A stretch of 64,000 nt of DNA from UBA7662 sp036787895 (GTDB taxonomy: Bacteria > Bacteroidota > Bacteroidia > UBA7662): assembly GCA_036787895.1 (NCBI GenBank), contig DAIQOK010000009.1:1-64000 (forward strand), written 5' to 3'. The translations under genes were made by a program, and so were the position numbers. Below the pieces are notes generated by a model. It was not told where the DNA came from. It worked only from the letters and a program-made list of their open reading frames with translations, and did not search any database. Of the stretch, positions 8,653 to 18,000 are shown in pieces. Each line of letters begins with the position of its first letter. The first letter of the stretch is position 1.

Positions 8653-9366
8653 ATGAAATCGAATCTTACCCCACTTCTCCTGGTAATAGGCGTATTACTC
8701 ACCACCGCTTTTGTACTGCATCCCGGCGATAACGAGCTGTCGCAAAAATTTGATTTTCGCAACTTCAACGAAATCAAAGTAAGCAGCAATTTTTCAGTAA
8801 ACATTGAACAAGGTGAGTCCTACAGCATGGTTATTAGTGGCCCTGCCGATCTTTTCGAAGGATTGGAAGTCGCACAGGCCGGTAAAACCGTAGAAATTGG
8901 CTATGAAAAGAAGCGTAAGAACTTCGGTGCCAATATGCTCAAAGTGAAAATAGTAATGCCTGCCCTTGAAAGTCTTGATTTATCGGGAGCAATTAAAGCT
9001 AAAATTAAAGGCTTCACCAACGAAAGCCTGCAAATCGACATCTCCGGAGCTTCTAGCTGCGAGTTAAATGCCAATATCAATAATCTTAAAGTAGACATCA
9101 GTGGCGCTGGCAATCTCGATTTAAAAGGCAGTGGTGATTTGATGGTTATCAACCTTTCCGGTGCCAGTAATGTAAAGGCACGCGACTACCAGGTTAAACG
9201 TTTGAACCTGAATATGTCGGGTGCCGGTGCTGCTCAGGTTTTTGCCAGCGAACAGTTGGACGTAGAAGTTAGTGGTGTTGGTAGTGTTAAATACGATGGC
9301 AACCCAAAAATTCTGAACAAAAAGCTGAGCGGCATGGCCACCATCCAGCCCATCTCTGCGGATTAA
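8653..9366 (+). CDS. Head GIN domain / DUF2807 exported protein
   Basis: 237 residues with an N-terminal hydrophobic export signal (about residues 5-22). The body is the DUF2807 'head GIN' type: an N-terminal strand FNEIKVSSNFSVNIEQG, then a series of short beta rungs repeating the pattern LSGA/ISGA (near 113, 131, 151, 170, 190 and 205), which build a right-handed beta-solenoid. The family is abundant in Bacteroidota as putative autotransporter-adhesin-like or cell-surface proteins. It begins two bases after queG, so it is probably read through from that gene, although no shared function is evident. Confidence 0.85.
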   Translation: MKSNLTPLLLVIGVLLTTAFVLHPGDNELSQKFDFRNFNEIKVSSNFSVNIEQGESYSMVISGPADLFEGLEVAQAGKTVEIGYEKKRKNFGANMLKVKIVMPALESLDLSGAIKAKIKGFTNESLQIDISGASSCELNANINNLKVDISGAGNLDLKGSGDLMVINLSGASNVKARDYQVKRLNLNMSGAGAAQVFASEQLDVEVSGVGSVKYDGNPKILNKKLSGMATIQPISAD

Positions 9367-9476
9367 GAACTTCCATGAGCGAAACCCGGTCCGGCATGCA
9401 TACATGTCGGACTTTTTGTTTTCAGCTATTTCTATCAAATAGGCACAATCGAGGCTGTTTTTTGCGTTATTGGCGT

Positions 9477-10802
9477 ATGCGTTGGCTTATTCTACTGTTC
9501 CTTCTTCCGCTTATTTCTCTGGCACAACAAAATCGCTCGCTGCTGCTCACACAATACATCGGTGAAAAATTAGCCAATCGGCAGCTCGACAGCGTAGCCC
9601 ATACTTTCAGTCCGGGCTTAAGTGCCAAACTCAATACCAAACAATTAGAAATGGTGTGGCTGGGGTTATTTAATCAATTTGGGCCGTTGCAAAGTGTAGG
9701 CAAAGCCAGTCAACCAGACGGCGGTGAAGCCTCAGAAACCCTATTGCCACTCCAATTCGAACGCCAGGAACAACGACTGCTATTGCGCTTTGATAGTTTA
9801 TTCCGGGTTACGGCGTTTATACTTCAGCCAGCCAACGAAGCCGACAATTGGCGTTATCCTGCCTATGGCCGGCCCGATAGTTATCGCGAATTCAGCATGA
9901 AGGTGATCACTGACACTATTCAATTGCCTGCCATTCTTACTCTTCCCAAAAACTGCAAACAATGCCCGGTTGTGCTGTTTGTTCATGGTTCAGGCCCTAA
10001 CGATAAAGATGAAAGCCAGGGTCCCAACAAAATGTTCAAAGACCTGGCTGTGGGTCTGGCAAGCAAAGGAATTGCCAGCCTGCGTTACGGTAAAAGAAGT
10101 TTGTCTTACGGTCCGGAATTGATGGAAGACTTACGCCGCCTGACCATACAAACCGAAACCATTGAAGATGCTGCCAATGCGTTGTTGTTGTTCCGAAAAG
10201 TGATTGAGATAGATACCAATCGGATATTTATTTTCGGTCATGGCGTAGGTGCCATGCTTGCCCCTGCCATTGTTCAACAAAGTAAATTGCCGGTCAGAGG
10301 TTTAATTCTGGCAGCGCCTGCCGCAAAAAGTTTTGCAGAAATTGTCTTTGAGCAATATGTTCATCTGGCTGCCCGAGGTGGATTTAGTCCGGAAGAGCAA
10401 CAACTCCTCAAACAACAGGAGCAAGCCAAAAAGCGTGCAATGAGTCCACTACTGCAACCTGGTTATCCGCAGGATAGCCTGCCGCTCAACTTACCCGCCG
10501 AATATTGGCTATCGTGGCAAAACTACGATGTTGGCACAGCGCTGTGGCAAATCAATCAGCCGCTGCTGGTTTTATCTGGCGATGCCGACTATCAGATACC
10601 ACCGGAAACCCTACTTCATCTCAAACAAAAAATGATGGGTAGACAAAAGATGACCTATAAAAATTATCCCCTGCTCAATCATTTCCTCATGCCTGCCGGT
10701 GGTTCAGCCGGGCCTGAAGATTACCAACGAAGAAATAATGTGGCTGACAAGGTGGTCGGTGAGCTGGAGCAGTGGATTAGAGTGGAATCACTTAAACCCT
10801 GA
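9477..10802 (+). CDS. Secreted alpha/beta hydrolase with altered nucleophile site
   Basis: 441 residues from the ATG that opens a clear signal peptide (MRWLILLFLLPLISLAQ). The N-terminal ~110 residues resemble the DUF3887 domain often found before this hydrolase type. The rest is an alpha/beta hydrolase of the dienelactone-hydrolase/YqiA-like group: oxyanion loop VHGSGPNDKDES (His170), an acid in GDADYQI (Asp371) and the histidine in LLNHFL (His402). The nucleophile elbow reads GHGVGA instead of the family's GHSxG, so Gly256 replaces the catalytic serine. Either the enzyme is inactive or its role is binding. It ends directly against the convergent hemF gene. Confidence 0.82.
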   Translation: MRWLILLFLLPLISLAQQNRSLLLTQYIGEKLANRQLDSVAHTFSPGLSAKLNTKQLEMVWLGLFNQFGPLQSVGKASQPDGGEASETLLPLQFERQEQRLLLRFDSLFRVTAFILQPANEADNWRYPAYGRPDSYREFSMKVITDTIQLPAILTLPKNCKQCPVVLFVHGSGPNDKDESQGPNKMFKDLAVGLASKGIASLRYGKRSLSYGPELMEDLRRLTIQTETIEDAANALLLFRKVIEIDTNRIFIFGHGVGAMLAPAIVQQSKLPVRGLILAAPAAKSFAEIVFEQYVHLAARGGFSPEEQQLLKQQEQAKKRAMSPLLQPGYPQDSLPLNLPAEYWLSWQNYDVGTALWQINQPLLVLSGDADYQIPPETLLHLKQKMMGRQKMTYKNYPLLNHFLMPAGGSAGPEDYQRRNNVADKVVGELEQWIRVESLKP

Positions 10803-11690
10803 CTAAACATAAGATTTACCGGGCTGAAAAAAGCCCAGTGCGGCTTCCTCTGCGCTGCCAGCGACCGGATGATGATCGTATTCCCAAATTGCTTCGGGAG
10901 GCAAAGACATCAAAATGGATTCCGTCCGGCCATTGGTTTTTAAGCCGAAGGTAGTACCCCGGTCATACACCAGATTAAACTCAGCATACCTGCCACGACG
11001 AATTTTTTGCCAGAATTTCTCCTGATCCGACCAGCTTTTGTGCTGGTTTTGGTTTACTATATAGGTGTAAATAGTATTAAACCGGTTGCCAACTGCCTGC
11101 ATAAATTCGAAAAGCCGGCTTTTGTCCATACCTGCCTGTTCCCGTTGATGGTCATAAAACAGACCGCCAACACCCCGCATTTCAGTCCGGTGCGGGATAT
11201 AAAAGTAGCTATCGCAGGCCGCCTTCATGTGGGCATACCAGCTTGGATCAAAGTCGTCGCAAACCGATTTCAATTGCGCATGAAACCAACGCACTTGCGT
11301 CAAATCAGGGTAAGCAGGGGTCAGATCTATCCCTCCGCCAAACCACCAGTCGCCGGCATCAGTTTCGAAATAACGTACATTCATGTGAATGATTGGCACA
11401 TGCGGATTGCGGGCATGTAATACCAGAGAAACCCCGGTGGCATCAAAACGATTGGCAGCAGGACTCTCCTTTTTCAGCAAATCAGGCAATGGCCCAAATA
11501 CATGGGAAAAATTAACCCCACCTTTTTCAATCAACTCACCCTGACGAAGAATGCGACTTCGACCGCCACCACCTTCTTCCCGCGTCCAAGTATCTTCTTC
11601 AAATGTTTTGCCGTCGAGTTTTTCAAGTTGAGCGCAGATATTATCCTGCAATTGGCGCAAAAAGGCCGTGATTTGAGCTAATTCAACCAT
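10803..11690 (-). CDS. hemF: Oxygen-dependent coproporphyrinogen III oxidase
   Basis: 295 residues, the normal HemF length. The enzyme decarboxylates two propionates of coproporphyrinogen III to vinyl groups with O2, late in haem synthesis, in the cytoplasm. Seen: the dimer/active-site block GGVNFSHVFG, the core WWFGGGIDLTP, and the C-terminal HHPVAGSAEEAALG region. The start overlaps the 3' end of the fRMsr-like gene by eight bases, and that gene starts six bases after miaE, so the three form one operon. Two of its members (HemF and MiaE) need O2. Confidence 0.95.
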   Translation of the reverse strand: MVELAQITAFLRQLQDNICAQLEKLDGKTFEEDTWTREEGGGGRSRILRQGELIEKGGVNFSHVFGPLPDLLKKESPAANRFDATGVSLVLHARNPHVPIIHMNVRYFETDAGDWWFGGGIDLTPAYPDLTQVRWFHAQLKSVCDDFDPSWYAHMKAACDSYFYIPHRTEMRGVGGLFYDHQREQAGMDKSRLFEFMQAVGNRFNTIYTYIVNQNQHKSWSDQEKFWQKIRRGRYAEFNLVYDRGTTFGLKTNGRTESILMSLPPEAIWEYDHHPVAGSAEEAALGFFQPGKSYV

Positions 11691-12174
11691 GAATGCGGTT
11701 TTTAGCGATGATTTCAGCTAATTTTTCAAGGTAAGTCACATCTGTCTGGTCAAAATCATCGTGTCTATCGCTGTCTAGGTCGAGTACCATGATTACCTCA
11801 TTGGCTTCCAAAACCGGAATAACGAGCTCGGAACGCGAAGCAGAACTGCAGGCGATATGACCGGGAAAAGCATCTACATCGGGGACCAACTGGCTTTGTT
11901 TGTTTTGCCAGGCCGTACCACAAACGCCTTTCCCTAGTTGAATCCTGGTACAGGCCAAGGGGCCTTGAAAGGGGCCTAAAACCAATTCGTTGCCTTTGAC
12001 CAGATAAAATCCTACCCAGAAAAAGCCAAATGCCTCCTTGAGCACTGCCGCTATATTGGCCAGGTTAGCCACTTCATCCGGCTCTCCGGCAATTAGCGCT
12101 TCAATTTGTGGCAACAGCACCTTGTAACGCTGCTCTCTGTCGGTATCGGTAGAAAAAAATATTTGCTCAGCCAT
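11683..12174 (-). CDS. GAF domain protein, free methionine-(R)-sulfoxide reductase type
   Basis: 163 residues, a single GAF domain of the YebR/fRMsr class that reduces free methionine-R-sulfoxide. Seen: FFWVGFYLV near residue 50, LGPFQGPLACTRIQLGKGVC and HIACSSASRSE, giving the three family cysteines (about Cys84, Cys94 and Cys118). No second domain is present. It lies between miaE and hemF in one operon, overlapping hemF by eight bases, consistent with a role under oxidising, aerobic conditions. Confidence 0.85.
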   Translation of the reverse strand: MAEQIFFSTDTDREQRYKVLLPQIEALIAGEPDEVANLANIAAVLKEAFGFFWVGFYLVKGNELVLGPFQGPLACTRIQLGKGVCGTAWQNKQSQLVPDVDAFPGHIACSSASRSELVIPVLEANEVIMVLDLDSDRHDDFDQTDVTYLEKLAEIIAKNRIHG

Positions 12175-12180
12175 GGTTGT

Positions 12181-12762
12181 TCAATGCACACGATCGCCGC
12201 GTAGTTCCAGTTTGGGTAAAAGCTGTGCCTCAAAATCGAGGTATTCCTGCCAACGCTTGCGCACCATTGCTTTGGGCAGATAATGTTCTGCCAAATCCAT
12301 GAACAAACGGTAATGTCCTGCCTCACTGACCATAAATTCATGATAAAAAACACGCAATTCAGGGTCGGTGCATTCCAACGACAGCAGCCGGAAACGTTCA
12401 CAGCTACGCGCTTCGATGAGCGCCATTGTCAGTAATTTTTCAAGCAAGACTTTATCGGCAACCAATCCTTTGCGCTGAAATCCGAGTAAAGCATTCACAT
12501 AGTCATCTTTGCGTTTGGTACCGAGCGCCACACCCCGCTGCTTCATCAATTTCAACACCTTCCTGAAATGACCCCATTCTTCAGCAACAATAGGTGTTAA
12601 GTCTTCCACCAGTTTTTCCCTATCCGAATACATGACAATCAAACTAATGCAACTCGCTGCTGCCTTCTGTTCGCAAAAAGCATGGTCAATCAGAATTTCG
12701 GCAATCGACTTTTCAGCAATGTTAACCCAACGCGGATCGGTTGGTAGTTTTAAGCCTAACAT
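12181..12762 (-). CDS. miaE: tRNA-(ms2io6A)-hydroxylase MiaE
   Basis: 193 residues of the MiaE family, a ferritin-like non-haem diiron monooxygenase that hydroxylates the isopentenyl group of ms2i6A at position 37 of tRNA with O2. Seen: the helix pairs carrying carboxylate/His ligands in EILIDHAFCEQKAAAS, EEWGHFRKVL and, in the second half, EARSCERFRLL and SEAGHYRLF (E...ExxH pattern twice). It is the first gene of the miaE-fRMsr-hemF operon. An exact TAnnTTTG element lies only five bases before the ATG. Confidence 0.9.
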   Translation of the reverse strand: MLGLKLPTDPRWVNIAEKSIAEILIDHAFCEQKAAASCISLIVMYSDREKLVEDLTPIVAEEWGHFRKVLKLMKQRGVALGTKRKDDYVNALLGFQRKGLVADKVLLEKLLTMALIEARSCERFRLLSLECTDPELRVFYHEFMVSEAGHYRLFMDLAEHYLPKAMVRKRWQEYLDFEAQLLPKLELRGDRVH

Positions 12763-12767
12763 GAGCG

Positions 12768-12775
12768 CAAATATA
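12768..12775 (-). promoter_or_regulatory. Candidate -7 promoter element of miaE operon (TATATTTG)
   Basis: Exact TAnnTTTG match five bases upstream of the miaE ATG on the minus strand. If used, the mRNA would be leaderless or nearly so, unless the real start codon lies further inside. Confidence 0.4.
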
Positions 12776-12903
12776 ACGCTGCGTTTCAGGCTTTTTATGG
12801 AAAATAGATTTTCAAAACTATGTCATTAATTGTTAATAAAAGCTTAAAGTTTTGGGAAGTTTCGGATGGCTGGTCTATTTTCAGCCCAATAAAGTCCTAA
12901 TTT

Positions 12904-14643
12904 ATGCGTCTATTTTCTATAATCGTCGGTTTTTGCAGCCTGCTTTTCATTTCGTCAACATCCTCTGCACAGTGGTGTCAGCAAATAAGTGCCGACTTTC
13001 TTGCTCCAGGTGTAAACTTGGGTGTAACGCAAAATGATGGCAGCCACTGGGTAGCCGGTTTGTATCGAGGTTTCCTTGAAATTCCAGGTCCTGCCGGTCC
13101 GGTTCAATTTACCAGCCCCACTTCCGGCGACCCCAGCGAATACCGCTATACCGGCTATATTGCACGTTACTTACCCGATGCCAGTTTGGCCTGGGCCAAA
13201 GAAATTCGGTCTAACTTCAATCGCATACTCATTCAAAGTCTGGTTGCTGTACCCGACGGCTCTGTAATAGTAGTGGGAAACTACAACGGGCCTATCGTTT
13301 TTAATCTCGGTGAAAGCGATCAATTCGTACTACAAGGCACAACCGATGCCCTATTTATGGCACGTTTCCAAGCTGATGGTCGACTGATGTGGGTCAAAGC
13401 TTTACCCGGCGGTGCCATGACTTTCCCCCAACTTTCCTTTGCGCATTGGCATAATAACGAATTGTATATCGGTGTTTTACTGAACAATGGAGATATCGAT
13501 TTTGATCCGGGTGCCGGAACCACACGCCTATTTGCTCCTTTTCTCCTGCCCGGTCAAATTAACTATTGTTTCGGCAGGTACACAGCTTCGGGCGACCTCA
13601 TCCAAGCAGGCTACTTGGCCCGCGGTTCATCATTAGGTATGGGACAACCGGTTACCATTGGTCAAAAAATGGCTTTGCCGCTGTCATTCCGAGACTCTGT
13701 TCAATTATTCATGGGCCAATCTAGCGCTATACAAAGTCTACGTTCTGCAGGCCCCAACGCTGCAACCGTACTCTCAACAGATTTTAGTAATATCTCAGCT
13801 AGTTATCATACAACCCCTGCCGACCTCACAGATACCACAACCGGTTTTATGATAGATTTGGCGGTTATCAATAACCACTTACATCAAATTATAGGTGTTG
13901 GACTGGGCAATCTTCAAATTAACCCAAACAATCCCAGCGACACCATAGTCGCAGTTACAGGAAGTACCTATACCCAATTTGAGGTAGTACTCGATAGTCA
14001 GGCCAACTACCTTAGCCACCAACTCATCAGTGCCTTTACTGGTCCAACTGCGGCATCACGGTATGCCCGTGGAAATCCCGATTCGCTTATTATGATTTAT
14101 GGCGCACCTGGATTTATCCTAAATGGTGCCGTACACTACACTGCCCGTCCAACTGAACAAATGGCAGGCATAGTACAACGTGATGCAGCAGGTTTTCAGC
14201 TGAAAAAATTAGCACGAGCCACTTTCTTTTCTGTACCCTTGATAACGTCATCTGGTGGACATAATTATTTCCAAATCCGATGGCAGGACAGCTTGCACTT
14301 TAACGGCAATCTCTATCACACCGCTCCTTTGAGCCGCCAGTTTATCGAAGTTTGTAAGCTCAACGATAATGGCCTAAGCCTTGGCAAAGCTGACCAAACA
14401 AAAGCCATACAATTGGTGCAGCTCTACCCTAATCCGGCACAAAACGAGCTCAACTTAAAACTTCAGCAACCTACAGCTACACGCATTGAACTTTTCGATC
14501 TTCAGGGTCGCAGGGTATACCAAACCCAACTTTCAGGCGAAGGCGATGCCAGCATTGATGTGCAGGCATTTCCTGTCGGACTGTATTTCTGTCGCTGGGA
14601 AAGTGGCGGTCAGACCGGCCAAATCAAGTGGCTCAAGCAATAA
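12904..14643 (+). CDS. Secreted protein with T9SS type A sorting domain
   Basis: 579 residues. A signal peptide (ending ISSTSSAQ, residue 23) precedes a long beta-rich region with SBBP-type repeats: segments like GYIARYLPDASLAWAKEI and ALFMARFQADGRLMWVKAL are typical of bacterial beta-propeller repeats. The last ~75 residues form a Por secretion system sorting domain: LYPNPAQNELNL, then IELFDLQGRRVYQ and FPVGLYFCRW. The protein should be exported by the type IX system and anchored or released at the cell surface; ligand or activity is unknown. A terminator follows. Confidence 0.85.
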   Translation: MRLFSIIVGFCSLLFISSTSSAQWCQQISADFLAPGVNLGVTQNDGSHWVAGLYRGFLEIPGPAGPVQFTSPTSGDPSEYRYTGYIARYLPDASLAWAKEIRSNFNRILIQSLVAVPDGSVIVVGNYNGPIVFNLGESDQFVLQGTTDALFMARFQADGRLMWVKALPGGAMTFPQLSFAHWHNNELYIGVLLNNGDIDFDPGAGTTRLFAPFLLPGQINYCFGRYTASGDLIQAGYLARGSSLGMGQPVTIGQKMALPLSFRDSVQLFMGQSSAIQSLRSAGPNAATVLSTDFSNISASYHTTPADLTDTTTGFMIDLAVINNHLHQIIGVGLGNLQINPNNPSDTIVAVTGSTYTQFEVVLDSQANYLSHQLISAFTGPTAASRYARGNPDSLIMIYGAPGFILNGAVHYTARPTEQMAGIVQRDAAGFQLKKLARATFFSVPLITSSGGHNYFQIRWQDSLHFNGNLYHTAPLSRQFIEVCKLNDNGLSLGKADQTKAIQLVQLYPNPAQNELNLKLQQPTATRIELFDLQGRRVYQTQLSGEGDASIDVQAFPVGLYFCRWESGGQTGQIKWLKQ

Positions 14644-14660
14644 GAATTGCTCATAAATTA

Positions 14661-14698
14661 AAAAGCGGGCTTTCATCGTGGATGAAAGCCCGCTTTTT
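14661..14698. terminator. Bidirectional terminator between the T9SS cargo gene and trxA
   Basis: A perfect 17-base stem (arms 14661-14677 and 14682-14698, core GCGGGCTTTCATC) has A-rich and T-rich ends, so it can stop both convergent genes. Confidence 0.9.
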
Positions 14699-14714
14699 GT
14701 AGATGCATGTTGAA

Positions 14715-15035
14715 CTAAGCCAATTGGGCCTCCAACTTGCCTTTGAGTATGTGTTTGGGCACAGCACCCACTTGTTTATCGACAACTTCACCGTTTTTGA
14801 AAACCAATAAAGTTGGGATGTTGCGTATGCCGTACTTTACGGTAATGTTAGGGTTGGCGTCAACATCTACTTTTCCAACCACAGCTTTGCCTTCAAATTC
14901 GCCTGAAAGTTCTTCAACGATTGGGCCTACCATGCGGCAAGGGCCACACCATTCTGCCCAAAAGTCGACCAATACCGGTTTGTCTGAATTCAGAACCAAA
15001 GATTCGAAGTTGCTGTCGTTAATTTCCAATGCCAT
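14715..15035 (-). CDS. trxA: Thioredoxin
   Basis: 106 residues with the canonical active site WAEWCGPCRM (Cys30, Cys33), the buried DFW (Asp24) and the cis-proline loop IRNIPT. Cytoplasmic disulfide reductant for ribonucleotide reductase, methionine sulfoxide reductases and others. Full length and without unusual features. It lies 57 bases after dnaE on the same strand and ends at a bidirectional terminator. Confidence 0.95.
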   Translation of the reverse strand: MALEINDSNFESLVLNSDKPVLVDFWAEWCGPCRMVGPIVEELSGEFEGKAVVGKVDVDANPNITVKYGIRNIPTLLVFKNGEVVDKQVGAVPKHILKGKLEAQLA

Positions 15036-15092
15036 GGGATATAAATTAATTGTTTTAGAGATGTAATTGTTTGCGCTTCAAGATAGTTCCAA

Positions 15093-18000
15093 TCAAACGA
15101 GTTTCACTTCCTGTATGGGTAGTTTTTTGAGACTGTCGAATAGGGAGTTATCGGGGGAGATGCCTCTTTTGCGTGAATTCAGCTCCACCATGAGCTTTTC
15201 TTTGGCATCTACGAGCTTTACCCTGACTTTCATTGTACCGATATGTTCTCCGAAAATCTGGTCGAGTTCATTTACAAATTCGGCAGTAATTATATCAACC
15301 GACAAACTCATGACCAGTTCTTTATAGCGTTTTTCGCGAATTTCAGAGAGAAGTTCAATGCTGTTAAAGCGCACATAACCGATTTCATTACCTTCCTTGC
15401 CTGTGAAAAATTCAAATCGAATGCCCAGCATCAACGAGGTACCGGTAATTATGAGGTGTTTATACATCAGTGCCTGCTCACCACGTAATCTGAATCGCCG
15501 GCTGCCTTCGTAATCCTCAACACTAAAAATAAGCACTTCATTATTCTTCGCATCCTGGGTATGCTGCACATCGGTGACCAGACCGGCCACATGGAGATTT
15601 TTATTTTGGTTGGCAGCTTCCTCTATGGCATTGATGTTACAATTGCAGAAATTGTTGATATCAATGCGGAAAGCATCCAGTGGGTGGGCGGTAATATAAA
15701 AACCTACTACCTCCTTTTCCTTTTTGAGTTTGTCCATCAACGACCAGGGCTCGCAGGGTATCATTTCAGGTTCAACAATATCTACAAAACCAGCTTCTCC
15801 GAACAATGAAGCCTGAGCCTGGTTTTTTAATGCCTGGTATTGGTTACCAAAACGTATGGCTTTCTCCAGCAGATTGGTTCCTTCGATTTCATGAAAGAAG
15901 ATGCGGCGGTTGCCATCTACGCCGTTAAAACCGTCAAAAGCACCGGCATAACCCAGACTTTCTATAGTCTTTTTATTGGCCTGCCTTAAATCGATGCGTT
16001 TACAGAGATCGTAAATACTCTGGTAAGGCCCGTTGGCCGTTCTTTCGTTGATGATGGCTTCAACAGCACCTTCTCCCACACCTTTCACGGCGCCCAAACC
16101 AAATCGAATTTCTCCTTTGCTGTTAACCGTAAAACGATAGCTAGATTCATTCACATCGGGGCCCAGTACTGCGATGCCCATGCGCCTACATTCGGCCATA
16201 AAAAAGGAAACTTTGCCGATATCGTTGAGGTTATTCGACAAGACAGCAGCCATATATTCGGCCGGATAGTTGGCTTTAAGATAGGCTGTATGAAAGGCCA
16301 CAACTGCGTAGCAGGTCGAATGCGATTTATTGAAGGCATATTCCGCAAATGCTTCCCAGTCGGTCCAGATTTTTTCAAGTTTATCTACCGGATGTCCCTT
16401 TTCAGTGGCACCATCGATAAAACTCTTCTTCATCTTATCGAGCACATCCTTCTGCTTTTTACCCATGGCCTTACGCAGGGTATCGGCCTGACCTTTGGAA
16501 AAACCGGCCAGTTTCTGACTCAACAACATCACCTGCTCTTGATATACTGTGATGCCGTAGGTTTCTTCCAAAAACTCCCGCATATCGTCCAAATCGAACT
16601 TAATTTCTTCGCGACCATGTTTACGGGCGATAAAATTGGGAATGTACGCAATCGGACCCGGCCGGTAGAGGGCGTTCATGGCAATGAGGTCGGCGAAGGT
16701 ATCGGGCTTCAATTCCTTCATGTGCTTTTGCATACCGGGCGACTCGTACTGGAATATACCAACCGTTTCACCCCGCTGGAAAAGCGCATATGTTGCCGGA
16801 TCATCCAGCGGAATATCGTCGCAGATGATTTCAATCCCATGCCTGTTTTTGATAATCTCGATGGCATCGTCGATGATGGTGAGTGTGCTTAGCCCCAAAA
16901 AGTCCATTTTCAACAGACCGGCACTTTCCGCAACATCGTTATCGTACTGGGTCACCAGTTTTATTTCGGCATCTTCGGCGGTTTTTACCGGTACCAGATT
17001 GGTGAGATCTTCGGGGGTGATAATGACGCCACAAGCATGTGTTCCGGTATTACGAATGGCACCTTCGAGCATGGCCGCCTGTTTAAGAACTTCGGCGGTT
17101 AGCCCGCCTTTTTTCATGAAGGCGGCAAAATGCTGGGCTTGCTGATACTCCTCCGTTTGCAACTCTTTTTTAACCTCCTCTATCTTCTCAGGATGAAAAA
17201 CCAGGGTGCGCAAGGGACTCTTTTTGAATGCCTTTGTCCTGGAAATGGCTTCCGGAAATGCCTTGGCGATTACGTCAGCTTCCGACAAAGGTAGGTTTAG
17301 CGCGCGAGCCGTATTGCGTATGCTCGACTTGGCGGCCATGGTGCCGTAGGTCACGATTTGCGCCACCTGGTTCTGGCCGTATTTATCAATCACATACCGC
17401 ATCACTTTTTCCCGGCCCCGATCGTCAAAGTCGATATCTATATCGGGCATGCTAATGCGGTCGGGGTTCAGGAATCTCTCAAAAAGGAGATCGTATTTGA
17501 TTGGGTCCACATTGGTGATGCCAATACAATAAGCCACCGCAGAACCGGCGGCCGAACCCCGGCCTGGGCCAACACTTACGCCCATCTTACGGGCTGAGTT
17601 TGTAAAATCCTGAACGATGAGAAAGTAACCCGGATAGCCGGTTTTTTGAATGGTGGCCAGCTCAAAATCGAGTCTCTCCCGTATCTCGTCGGTGATTTCT
17701 CCCCAGCGTTTTTTGGCGCCTTCGTACGTCAGGTGGCGGAGATAGTCATCTTCGTTGCTGAAAGCAGCAGGTATGTCGAAACGGGGAAGCAATACATCCC
17801 GTTTAAGTTCGTACGACTCAATTTTGGCACTTATTTCCAGGGTGGTAGCCAGGGCTTCAGGTAAATCCCGGAATAGTTCGGCCATCTCCTCTCCGGTTTT
17901 GAAATAGTATTGATCGTTAGGGAAGCCAAACCTATAATCCCGGCCTTTGCCTATGGGTGTGTCTTTTAAAGCACCATCAAAAACACAAAGCAATATGTCG

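Noticed and set aside
16290..16892. 200-codon plus-strand frame inside dnaE
   Set aside because: It lies wholly within the catalytic region of dnaE and encodes nothing recognisable.
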